From Pseudovirgaria hyperparasitica (lineage: Eukaryota > Ascomycota > Dothideomycetes > Acrospermales > Acrospermaceae), in assembly GCF_010093815.1 (NCBI RefSeq), contig NW_022985569.1:124001-188000 (forward strand): a DNA stretch of 64,000 bases, written 5' to 3'. Below, one piece after another: positions 55,388-64,000 of this stretch. The position numbers were made by a program, and so were the translations under genes. The number at the start of each line of letters is the position of its first letter. The first letter of the stretch is position 1. Under the pieces are notes generated by a model that saw only the letters and a program-made list of their open reading frames with translations, did no database searches and had not been told where the DNA came from.

Positions 55388-58036
55388 TCAGTCATCCTCA
55401 ATATCATCATCACTTAACAGGAGGGCAGCCACCTCCTCTTCGCCAACATCCTCATTCTTCGGCTTGAGGGCATCTCTTTTCACCACGGTTCTGGGATCTC
55501 TGCCCTGCTCGAAGCTCAGTATGCCTTCCGCTATCTCTCCATCCTCTGGTTCCTCGTTTGAAGGACCTTCTATTCCTTGAAACGTTGTCACTTTCTCAAA
55601 TTCCCGCGCTAGCCGATCGACCGTCGAAGAAGCCTGGTTCCGGTATATTTTCACCATATAAGGCAGTCGCTCTAGAAGCATTTCACATCGTGCAGAATTG
55701 CCACTTGCTAAGACGAGGGATCCCTCTACTTGGTCAGATTGCAGTGTTGAAGCAGGAAGGTCTGGGAACTGAGTACCGGCACGTTTCCATGTCTCGACTC
55801 CTCCGTTCATTTGTTTTGGCCGGAAATTGGGTGTTCCAGAAAACGTCAACAGAGTACCGTTCTGCGCCTTGTTGGTCCATAGATCCAATAGACCTTCTAC
55901 TTCCTCCCGTTTTCGCCATAGACGCAAGGATGTCGGCCAGAACATTTGGTGTACTTCTGCTTTACCTGACGTGCTTACACCACGGAAGCTCATACCATGG
56001 GAGACTTGTCTCTTCACAGGGTGAGGAAGGTTAAAGAGTAGTCCACGGACAGCTACCTGGAAACTTATCTCCTCTTGTCGCAGATTGTCAAGGGCCGTGC
56101 CCTGGAACGTCCTGCGTGCAAACCCACTGGTACTGAACTTTTCAGGCGACAGAATATCAGCGTCTGAGAGTGCCTCGATACTACCATCCAACGAGTCTAG
56201 AGACTCCTCGTCAGACGGGCCGTTGCAAGAAGGGGCGTAGTTTTCGTGTAAGGCGGAAATGAATGTTTGTATGTCAGTCCCAAGCTCGTCCAGCATTGTG
56301 TTGACTTGTACCTCTGGGACTTTCGATCGTCTATGCTGCGGTAGATGCCCGGGTGGTTGTGCCAGAGTGACTCTTGCATCCGACTCCAGCCTCTTGTTGT
56401 AAACGACTTTTCCGACAGAGTGAAATATTCCTAGGGTGTTCTCTCTATGTGTCACCATTGTAAGAGACTCTTCTTCCATCTTGGTAAGTGGTATGCCCCG
56501 GCTACCCTTTTTCGTTTTGGCAAAAGAGACTTTACTACCCCATCCATCTTGTTCATCTCCGCGCAGACACAGGAACTCGAGAGACGAGATTGCGCTTCTA
56601 ACATCACCAGCCTCAGCCAGTCTTTTGATGACTTGAGGACCTGGGGTCTTACGACGTCCAGACTGACGGGACTCCTTTATTACAACGAGGTCGAGCGCCT
56701 TTGACAAGATCGTAGGAGCTATAGGGTTGAATTCGATAATGGTTACGCTAGGATGGTTCAAGATACCCTGTCCAAGAAGACGGTGTGCTGTGAAGGTTTC
56801 GGCTGACACAGCGGTTGAAGATAGCAAAGTTTCGGATATGATTATCACGAGTGGTATAATGTTGTGCACAAATGATTCTGGGTCGCCAAAGAAAGAATCC
56901 ATAGGGGGTGCGTTAGCGGCTAGATACTGATTGATAGATGAGCGGAAAGCTTGCAGTGCAGAAGAAATATATGAGATGTTTGTCGGGAACTCCTCAATCA
57001 GGATTGCCTGTTTGGGTGATTTAGTATCTCGAACAGGGAATTGCATTCCGGAAGAGTTCGCAATGTCGAGACTATGGAATTTTCCTGTCCTCGACATGAA
57101 TTCCTCAAATTGAGAAGTTATTGAAACAAACCCGTCAATAGTCTGAAGAGAGTTCGTAGGATTCTTCCATTCTTGTATATCGAACTTGAGCTTTTCTGAT
57201 AGAAGCTGCAAGGTGGTGGTCTTCCCACTCCCTGCTGGTCCTTTTAGTATCAACAGTCTTTTCCTGATCCGACCTTCGAAGACATCTCTCAGCCAAGTCT
57301 GCACGTCTACAACTTTTTTCTTGTGCACTGCTAGCTCGTCCAGACTTTTAGGACCGAATCTTTCCATCCATGGGCGGGTGTCTTGTCTTGAGAGCACCGG
57401 CACGATTGAAGTTGGGATCCGGCCACGATCGGTCTTAAGAAACTTTTGACCTGTACCAAGCGGAGCTTCATTGTCGATCCGAGCAGCGTTTGACAAAGCA
57501 TCCCGACTTCTCTTCTTGACCGCCAAAGCAATAGCGGATCCGGCAACGAAACTTGATGGAGGCAGATCATCCTCATTCATTGAATCATCTTGGATGTAGT
57601 CTTCATCCTCGGTGGCTCGAACGGGTATAACGGACGCGGCGACCGCATTGGCAGCAGGTGGGGTAGTGCGATGCTGGTTCTGTTTTTGTGTTTGTCTGTT
57701 GAAGAACGAGTAAATGGCTTTATCCTTTGTCACTGGCTGATTGCCCTCCTTTTTCCTGTCCTTTTGTGGACTACTGCTGACGCTTTTTGTGGATGATTTT
57801 GGGGCAGCGCTCATTAACAGCGGATATGACGGTTCAGGCGTCACTATCTGCGGACCTCGTCGGATGTCATCGTTTTTTGATTCGATCTGTCCGTGTGAAG
57901 CCTCAGACCCTAAGATACAGCTTGTTGAAGATCGTATGTCTCGTGAGGGAGCGTGTGCGGGCACAGATATTTGGTCGTCGTCGTCATCTGAAGACAGTAC
58001 AACCGGCCTTTTCCGGGTGCCTCGCGGCTTGACCAT
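55388..58036 (-). CDS. RAD17-type checkpoint clamp loader subunit (yeast Rad24)
   Basis: 882 residues, single exon. RAD17 with RFC2-5 loads the 9-1-1 clamp at DNA damage. The N-terminal 200 residues are disordered, with a DDDDD run. The AAA+ part begins ERFGPKSLDELAVHKKKV (as in all RAD17 proteins), with the P-loop GPAGSGKTTT at about 266-274, the Walker-B-like ILIEEFPT near 347 (the family has an altered acidic pair) and the sensor-1 region VIIISET. A C-terminal part of about 400 residues with low conservation follows, ending in an acidic tail. The ATG of MVKPRGTRKRP is chosen; the frame upstream to 58057 contains no ATG. Confidence 0.92.
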   Translation of the reverse strand: MVKPRGTRKRPVVLSSDDDDDQISVPAHAPSRDIRSSTSCILGSEASHGQIESKNDDIRRGPQIVTPEPSYPLLMSAAPKSSTKSVSSSPQKDRKKEGNQPVTKDKAIYSFFNRQTQKQNQHRTTPPAANAVAASVIPVRATEDEDYIQDDSMNEDDLPPSSFVAGSAIALAVKKRSRDALSNAARIDNEAPLGTGQKFLKTDRGRIPTSIVPVLSRQDTRPWMERFGPKSLDELAVHKKKVVDVQTWLRDVFEGRIRKRLLILKGPAGSGKTTTLQLLSEKLKFDIQEWKNPTNSLQTIDGFVSITSQFEEFMSRTGKFHSLDIANSSGMQFPVRDTKSPKQAILIEEFPTNISYISSALQAFRSSINQYLAANAPPMDSFFGDPESFVHNIIPLVIIISETLLSSTAVSAETFTAHRLLGQGILNHPSVTIIEFNPIAPTILSKALDLVVIKESRQSGRRKTPGPQVIKRLAEAGDVRSAISSLEFLCLRGDEQDGWGSKVSFAKTKKGSRGIPLTKMEEESLTMVTHRENTLGIFHSVGKVVYNKRLESDARVTLAQPPGHLPQHRRSKVPEVQVNTMLDELGTDIQTFISALHENYAPSCNGPSDEESLDSLDGSIEALSDADILSPEKFSTSGFARRTFQGTALDNLRQEEISFQVAVRGLLFNLPHPVKRQVSHGMSFRGVSTSGKAEVHQMFWPTSLRLWRKREEVEGLLDLWTNKAQNGTLLTFSGTPNFRPKQMNGGVETWKRAGTQFPDLPASTLQSDQVEGSLVLASGNSARCEMLLERLPYMVKIYRNQASSTVDRLAREFEKVTTFQGIEGPSNEEPEDGEIAEGILSFEQGRDPRTVVKRDALKPKNEDVGEEEVAALLLSDDDIEDD

Positions 58037-58442
58037 GCCGCTTGACTCTAGCTTCACTTCCGATCATCATCAGATTCAAAGTCTGGCAGCGTTGGATTGC
58101 GTGGACTAGAAAGACGAATGGATCTCAAGATCCCAGCAAGAGTCCTAATAAGGCTTCGGTTCTTAGGTAGCGTCGCGGTGGAGCGCACATGTAAGTGTTA
58201 CGCGAAAGCACGTGATAACGCGTTACAATGTTGAAACATTGAACGGAGTAATACAATTGAGCAAATCTGCATAGATGTGGCAAAGAATACATGTTTGTTA
58301 TTAATGTTCGAAACGCTGTTTCCATATAGGTATCATTGAGTCATTAAGCAGTAGGAATCATTTACACCACTTTACTTCAAGTATGAGACAACGAAACCCG
58401 TATATCGTTCAATTATCGTGAGCGCGTCAATGCTTATACTCG
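58037..58442. other. intergenic, RAD17 promoter and 3' end of the CAP-Gly gene
   Basis: About 400 bases between two minus-strand genes. No feature seen. Confidence 0.45.
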
Positions 58443-60804
58443 CTAAAATGCATCTTCAAATGGACAGGCCGTGGCATCATGTCCGTCTCTTTCGCATAAA
58501 GCACACCATCTACTTGGATCAGCAATGCTGCTTCCCTTGCCTGCGACCATAGTAGAGTCATAGGGGTTTGGCAGCGGTGCCGATGGTGCATTACCAGATA
58601 TAGACACCGCCGTCCTCTTGGGCGTCAGTGGTGCTGGTGCATTTTCGAAGTTGATTTTCTTTCGATCCAAGGGTTGCCTGTTGCTTTCACCAGAGACTCC
58701 CATTGCAGTGCAGTTCAGGATATCGTGGCCACCAGTTTCGCAAATCTCACACCAAAGGGTCCCCTGGCTCCCGTCCACAGATGATTGTGCATCAGACTCA
58801 ATCATTGGCTCTAACGGTTCAGACTTCAAATGATTTGTTTCACGCCAGCTCACTACAGTGCCTTTCGAGTCCCGTGCTGATGACCTTTTATCTTGTAAAG
58901 CAGTCCTTTCCGACAAATTGTTGCTGATGACCGAGTCGCGCTGATCAACAGTAGTAGTGCCTCTCAGACGCTCAAGCTCACGTTCGAGTTCTTCTTCTCT
59001 GTGAGATTTCCGCTCAATAAGTCCTCGAAGCTCCGTCTTTTCCCTCTCTGCCAAGTCGAGTTTAGATTGCATCGCTTTAAAATCCTCAGAATCCTTGGTG
59101 GATGCAGTAACATTACGGAGGGCTGGCGATGCTCTGGCGGAAGTATCCGGACCAGAGCTTAGCGAATGAATGATAGCCTTGAGCCCACGAATCTCATCGT
59201 CCCTCTGTGCGACTTCTCTTTGTCCATCTTGGCTCATGGGTCCGTCTATCGATGCATTCGCAGATTTCAAGGCAGCTGCAGCCTTTTCCCGTTCCCTACG
59301 AAGCTCTGATCGACCTCGCTCGACCTCGCCACGAAGGAATTCCACTTCGCCGCGCGCTTCAGCTTCACCTCTCCTAGCATCCTCCAGGCCTTCCTCGAGT
59401 TCCTGCACGAGCTCTTCCAGCTGCTTGAGTTGGGTTGCGACACTCTCGACATCCTCATCTCGTTCCTGTAGATCGGTAATTTCTTGCGTCAGGTCCGTCA
59501 CCCGCTTCTCGTACACACGGACTGTTTCCGTACTCGCCATCTCCAGGGTATCGATCGTGCTCCTGAAGTCTGCGCGGTGATTATCAAATTCGGCTGTCAG
59601 CATCGATATCTTTTCATTCTTTTCCCGTAAGAGGGCTCGAAGGGTACTGATATCGCCGTCCTCGAGAGGCCCAGGATTTCGGCTGTTGCCCTGATCTGGA
59701 AGCATGTTCTGTAGCTCTGATATGCTCGACTCCATATCAGCCAAACTTGCTGCTTGTTCCTTCAGCTGTCTATCTCTTTCCTCTAGTTTCTTGTGCAACC
59801 TGTGGACTTCTTCGTCGGAATGGCTAGAATCGAGACGACTGCGAGGACGAAACGTGCTACTTGACATAGATCCATTACTCCCACGAGCTATGCCTGTAGG
59901 AGTGCTGTCGCAGTCTTCTTCGATCGGTGGGTGTTGGCCAAGTCGTGAGTTGTTTCTCGAGTATGGCCGTGATGGCCCAGGGGTTCGTGGTTTGATCATC
60001 CCTCTACTATTGGGAGCTGGACTTGACACATAGCGTGGAGCAGCACCTATGGCGCTTCGAGAGAAAGACGCCGGACTTGCATTTGGGCCTCTGGCAGGTG
60101 GAGGCGGCAAGTTAGGTTGATTTTTCCTAAGTGGTGACTCCGGCCGTGGAAGAGACGGTCTTCCTTTTGCCTTGAATGACGGACTTGGAGCACGCACCCC
60201 AGGACCAACTGATTGTGAAAATTTTGATAGCGATGGTGTAGGAGGACTGAGTTTATTCGATGATTCGTTGTAACTTGCACCTGGTGCAAACGAGGGAGTA
60301 TTAGGGGTCGGTGGAAGATCTTTGCCATAAAGCGATGGCATTGGTGGCGCATCGCGCTTCGATGCTCGATGCAAAGGTAAGAATATGCCGGCACCAGGTA
60401 TGGTGGTGTTGAAATAGAAGGTGCTGTGATGCTTTGCTTAGTCGATGATGCACGCTGTGAGATGCTCATACATACCCATCAACATCACCATCATTCTTCC
60501 CGCGCATTGCGAACTCCTCGCTGAGCTCGACGCCGGCGAATACGCCTTTCTTGCCACGGACGCTACCCACGAACTTAATCGTGCCGTGCATACCACCTGG
60601 CACATCGACGAGGTCGCCAACCTCAATGTCAATCCCCCCAGGTAGGTCGGGAGTAGCCATACCAGTCAGTGCATTGAGGGACGCTTTGCGAGCCATAGCA
60701 GTGCTGGCAGCAAGGCCAAGGTTCGGTGAGGAAGCTGTGTTGATGGCACTGTTCGCGAGCGAAGGGCGGTTCGAAGGCAACCGCCGTGGAGTTTGGTAGG
60801 CCAT
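58443..60804 (-). CDS. CLIP-170/Bik1/Tip1-like microtubule plus-end protein
   Basis: 769 residues in two exons: 60804-60476 and 60423-58443, intron 60475-60424 (52 bases). Such proteins ride on growing microtubule plus ends and help dynein loading and polarity. The CAP-Gly domain is at about 47-130 (GDLVDVPGGMHGTIKFVG, GVELSEE, the GKNDGDVDG motif). The intron lies directly after GKNDGDVDG, and splicing restores TFYFNTTIPGAGIFLPL. Then comes a Ser/Pro-rich stretch, a coiled coil at about 320-600, and two CCHC zinc knuckles at 667-681 (WCEICETGGHDILNC) and 749-763 (WCALCERDGHDATAC), the CLIP-170 C-terminal signature. The ATG giving MAYQTPRR is preferred, as the upstream frame has no ATG. Confidence 0.95.
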
Positions 60805-61594
60805 TTTTGCACTGGGCTGTCCAGTCTCCTTCACAGTTTCCTTGATTACGCTGCGCCGTGGGCGCGTACTTTCAGCAAACCAAAGACGCGGTCGCGTACA
60901 GAGGGTTCTGAGTGGTCCGCAATTCAGTGTTCAAGAACAGATCCAGACTTTGGTCAGCGTGAAGAGAGGAGAAGATCCGATGGCTTGTTCCTAGGATGTG
61001 TAAGGATATAGAAGGCGGTCAGTAGATGACGGTCAAGGGGCTGTGACTGCGGTGAGGCCTCGACCTTCGAGAAAATTGATACAGCTTGCATAACAAATCA
61101 TAGCAACCCAAAATAAGGGGACAGCACACTAAAATGCCTGCGCCCAAAAGCATTGATCCATCCGGCCAATGCTCGGACCGAGCGTGTTTCTGCTGTGCGA
61201 ACATTATGCTTGCTGGCAGGACAACTACATGTATATAAACATATATCACACGTCCGCATAAACTCGCGAGTAAAGATTGCAGTAGGCCATGGATGTATAA
61301 TAGTATCTCTAAGTCTAGCTGTAACTTAAACGCACTGACACACTCATACTGTTTACCAGTTGGATCCATGCTGCTGCTCCTGATTAAGAGGCCGAGCAGC
61401 CTGAGCGCCCGCTCTTGCCTTCAAAAGGAAGGACCTCGGCAACACATCGTTAGCAGTAGCCCTTTTCCCTGTGCCTTTCGGCATCTTGGACAGCTCCATT
61501 AGAGGGGCTTACCTGGGGTAACAAGAGTTCGGCAAACATATAATATTGACACCTCCGCTTCCCCCAATCCTCGTGCTATTCAGCAGTCACAACC
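60805..61594. promoter_or_regulatory. divergent promoter region, CAP-Gly gene and APH-like gene
   Basis: 790 bases between divergent starts. Short open frames on both strands show no family or coding character. Nothing else seen. Confidence 0.45.
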
Positions 61595-62859
61595 ATGGCA
61601 GGCGAAGTGCGACAACCAATTGACACCAGGTCGTTAGAGCGCTACATTGAAGCAAATGTTCCAGAAATCAAGGTTCCGCTCAAAGTAAAGCAGGTATGCT
61701 GTTATGTACTCTGTGGAAGTCGGCGCCGGTCAGTAACGATGTCACAGTTTGGATATGGCCAGTCGAACCCTACCTATCAGCTTATCGATAAGACTGGCGC
61801 AAAGTATGTGATGCGCAAGAAGCCTCCAGGCAAGCTATTGTCTAAGGCCGCCCATAAAGTAGACCGAGAGTATCGCATCATACATGCCCTGGAGAAGACA
61901 GATGTTCCAGTACCAAAAGCATACTGCTTATGTGAGGACGACAGCATTGTTGGAACAGCATTCTATATAATGGAGTTCTTGGATGGGCGCATTTTTGAGG
62001 ATCCATCACTTCCAGGCGTTTCCTCTCAAGATCGAACGGAAATGTGGCACGACGTCGTGCGTACACTTGCCAAGTTCCACACCGTAGATCCAGACTCTGT
62101 CGGGCTCCCAACATTTGGGAAGAAGTCGGGGTTCTACACCAGACAAATCGCTACCTTTGCGATGATATCTGCGGCTCAAGCGCAAGCAAAAGACAAGGAG
62201 ACAAAGAAGCCTGTTGGCCAGATACCCCACTACGACCAGATGGTGGAGATATTTGGTAAGGAGGAGAATCAGCCAAAGGACAGGGCGACGTTCGTTCACG
62301 GCGATTATAAGGTGTTTGCATTGTTAAGAGAGACTATCCGTGATGCATACTAACGCATATAGATTGATAACCTAGTGTTCCATAAAACGGAACCTCGAGT
62401 CATTGGAATTCTTGAGTAGGTCTTCAGTCCTTGTGCGCAGCTACCATACTTATCCCTATTAGCTGGGAGATGGCTACAATAGGTCATCCATTATCCGATT
62501 TATCAAACCTTCTCATGCCGTTTGTTCTTGCAAAGTCGAGGCTTGCGGCGGAAATAGGCAAGGGCAACATGGCTTTTAAATCCGATAACCCTGATGGGCT
62601 GCCAGAACACGACCAGCTTGTACGATGGTATTCAGACGCTGCTAGATGGGATCCATCGCCTGATATGACCTTTGGTGAGGCCTTCAGCATGTACAGAGGA
62701 TCCGTGATCTTGCAGGGCATTGCCGCCCGGTACGCTCTGCGGCAAGCAAGCAGTGCACAGGCCAAGGAATATGGAAGCAGGATGGCACCGTACGGAGAAC
62801 TAGCTTGGGACCTGATACAGTTGTTCAAGAAAGAGAAGTCGTCGAAGGCCAAGTTATGA
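61595..62859 (+). CDS. APH/choline-kinase-like phosphotransferase (ACAD10/11 N-terminal type)
   Basis: 370 residues in four exons: 61595-61693, 61748-62311, 62363-62415, 62463-62859. Kinase-fold family with the Brenner motif HGDYKIDNL (joined by intron 2) and ILDWEMATIGHPLSDLS (joined by intron 3), supplying the catalytic Asp and the metal-binding Asp. The nucleotide-binding half shows YVMRKKPPGKLL and VDREYRIIHAL. GKLL..AHKVDREY and TIGHPLSDL are like the kinase domain fused to acyl-CoA dehydrogenase in animal ACAD10/11, thought to act on hydroxyacyl-CoA. Here it stands alone, as usual in fungi. Substrate not known. The first intron is open in frame (54 bases), so a read-through model would wrongly keep 18 residues. 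Confidence 0.9.
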
Positions 62860-63067
62860 AAAATGAAGTCCCCGGTCTCGGAACAGGTCAGGGTCGCTGC
62901 TGGGAGAATTGTATAATGAGTGACGTGCTTTCATTGGTGTATGATATCGATGTTGGCATACCTTGGGGTATCTGCCGATGAAATATTAGGCAGCTGGATC
63001 TCATTTGCCCAATCCCATGAAACGCCTGTCTGCCGTTTGTCGTCATATGGCGAGTAACCATGACTGT

Positions 63068-63438
63068 CTAATGCTGTTGCATGCGCTCTCCTCGATCGTT
63101 GCCACCGATACGCTCCAGAGCCTAAGGCCCCCATTAGTGTGTATTCCACAATATCGTGGGCGCGATGCGATATACCTCAAGCATGACGACCGAATTTCCT
63201 CTTATGACCACCATACCAATTTTCACCTTCTCGCCACCAGGCTTCTCCTCCACAGCATCATCTAGGACGATGTTGAGAAAGACATCATAGCCGCGAAGAA
63301 CGCCCATCACTCGTCTGCTCCCGTTGAGCTGCACGTATAACCTCTTGTCAAGGTACTAGGTAAAAGGCTGTAAGCGCGTTCTAAGCTAGGAGTTTTGCTT
63401 CTCATTACCTTCTTGAGCTCAGGCTGTGCTTGAGGCAT
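63068..63438 (-). CDS. small nuclear ribonucleoprotein G (SmG)
   Basis: 87 residues in three exons: 63438-63409 (30 bases), 63355-63176, 63121-63068. Introns are 53 and 54 bases, GT-AG. SmG is one of seven proteins forming the Sm ring on U1, U2, U4 and U5 snRNA. It starts MPQAQPELKKYLDKRL, has the Sm1 block (RVMGVLRGYDVFLNIVLDDA), the SmG-typical EEKPGGEKVKIGMVVIRGNSV, and, after the second splice, LEALERIGGNDRGER. The unspliced frame would end in an unrelated tail. Divergent from the gene at the right edge. Confidence 0.96.
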
Positions 63439-63795
63439 CGTAATTATGTTGCAAGTCCGTAGTTGTAATCGTAGGTAGTGGCAGGCGCAATTGTCCGTTC
63501 AGGGTTGAGCGGGTGAGTTGCGGTGTTGGGTTGTTTGTGGTGGTTGTGGCTAAGAGTTCAGACGTGGTGAGGGATGTGAGTGATGAGCAGGCGGTAATAA
63601 AACAATTAAGGTAAATTACCGGTTCGTACTGAAACTTCCACCTCGACGCACCGTTAGCGCGAAAGGTCTAGAGGTGGCCTAATTAGTGGATGAACGACCG
63701 CAACGCCTTTTGGAGCAGGCCAACTTTCGGTCATTGACGCAAGCACATCCGATGTCAGCCAGTCTCAACAATCAGCAATCAACTATACATCCACT
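63439..63795. promoter_or_regulatory. divergent promoter region SmG / right-edge gene
   Basis: 357 bases between divergent start codons. Nothing specific seen. Confidence 0.45.
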
Positions 63796-64000
63796 ATGGC
63801 ACTAAAGAAGTCTTTATCAGCTCGGCGAGTACCCCGCAAGATCGGTAGCGATGGGGAGCAGGACGATGAGGCAATACCTGCCGACCATTCTTCGCAAGGT
63901 ATGACTTTCCCCCATAATCCTCCAGCACTGCTCTAATGTGTCCTGACAGATCGCTGATATGGTCCTTAGAATCCGCTGTAAAGAAGCCTTCCACCTCAGG
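63796..64000 (+). CDS. 5' part of a gene cut by the window end, unrecognised
   Basis: Exon 1 63796-63898 (MALKKSLSARRVPRKIGSDG...). Intron probably 63899-63969 (GTATGA...TTAG); the nearer acceptor at 63949 would lead at once to a stop. Exon 2 starts at 63970 and runs to the window edge with ESAVKKPSTSG. The basic start and the acidic, Ser-rich continuation recall the beginning of fungal GCFC/Ntr2-type splicing factors, but this is too short to claim. Confidence 0.5.

Noticed and set aside
61694-61747. In-frame 18-residue insert in the APH-like protein
   Set aside because: It has perfect GT-AG ends and, once removed, restores the family sequence VKQFGYGQSNPTY; taken as an intron.

Overview
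The window looks like nuclear DNA of a filamentous ascomycete (Pezizomycotina; Dothideomycetes is my guess, not a result). The host genes have short GT-AG introns of about 45-80 bases with CTRAY-type branch sites. They encode typical fungal proteins (NSA2, DIM1, MPS1, PRP4, RAX2, calnexin, TMA22, RAD17, a CLIP-170-like CAP-Gly protein, SmG). The central 20 kb carries the footprint of repeat-induced point mutation (RIP), with almost every CpA/TpG gone and TpA greatly enriched.

Left arm (1-16.49 kb): an RBR-type E3 ubiquitin ligase, a small membrane protein, a possible small orphan gene, DIM1 and NSA2 sharing a divergent promoter, the MPS1 kinase, a PTC7-type mitochondrial PP2C, the U4/U6 snRNP protein PRP4, and a secreted GH51 arabinofuranosidase with nine exons.

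Centre (16,493-36,830): one PIF/Harbinger DNA transposon with matching terminal inverted repeats and a TAA target duplication, filled by nested insertions. These are two minus-strand Ty3/Gypsy chromodomain elements (18,185-26,542 with TSD GCCTA; 27,560-35,602 with TSD CTTAC), a 602-bp TRIM/SMART-type mini-retrotransposon inside the first of them (23,290-23,891, TSD CCGAA), and two solo LTRs of the same mini-element family (26,577-26,716, TSD GCGTA; 35,717-35,856, TSD GTATA). All five insertions inside the Harbinger keep perfect 5-bp duplications, so the order of events can be read directly. The two big elements are heavily mutated fossils, while the mini-element and the solo LTRs are much less affected. 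Both chromodomain elements carry about 2.4 kb of opposite-strand, coding-like sequence between integrase/chromodomain and the 3' LTR. This and the tRNA-like A/B boxes of the mini-element are the least ordinary features here.

Right arm (36.83-64 kb): RAX2 with a long CT-rich leader, calnexin, mitochondrial methylmalonate-semialdehyde dehydrogenase, a large coiled-coil protein with an E-E-x-K-P repeat (I join what looks like two genes across a 204-base intron), TMA22 (DENR), RAD17, a CLIP-170-like CAP-Gly protein, an APH-family kinase-like protein, SmG, and the start of one more gene at the edge. The host genes are housekeeping genes with no operon-like logic. Three of them (DIM1, PRP4, SmG) belong to the spliceosome.
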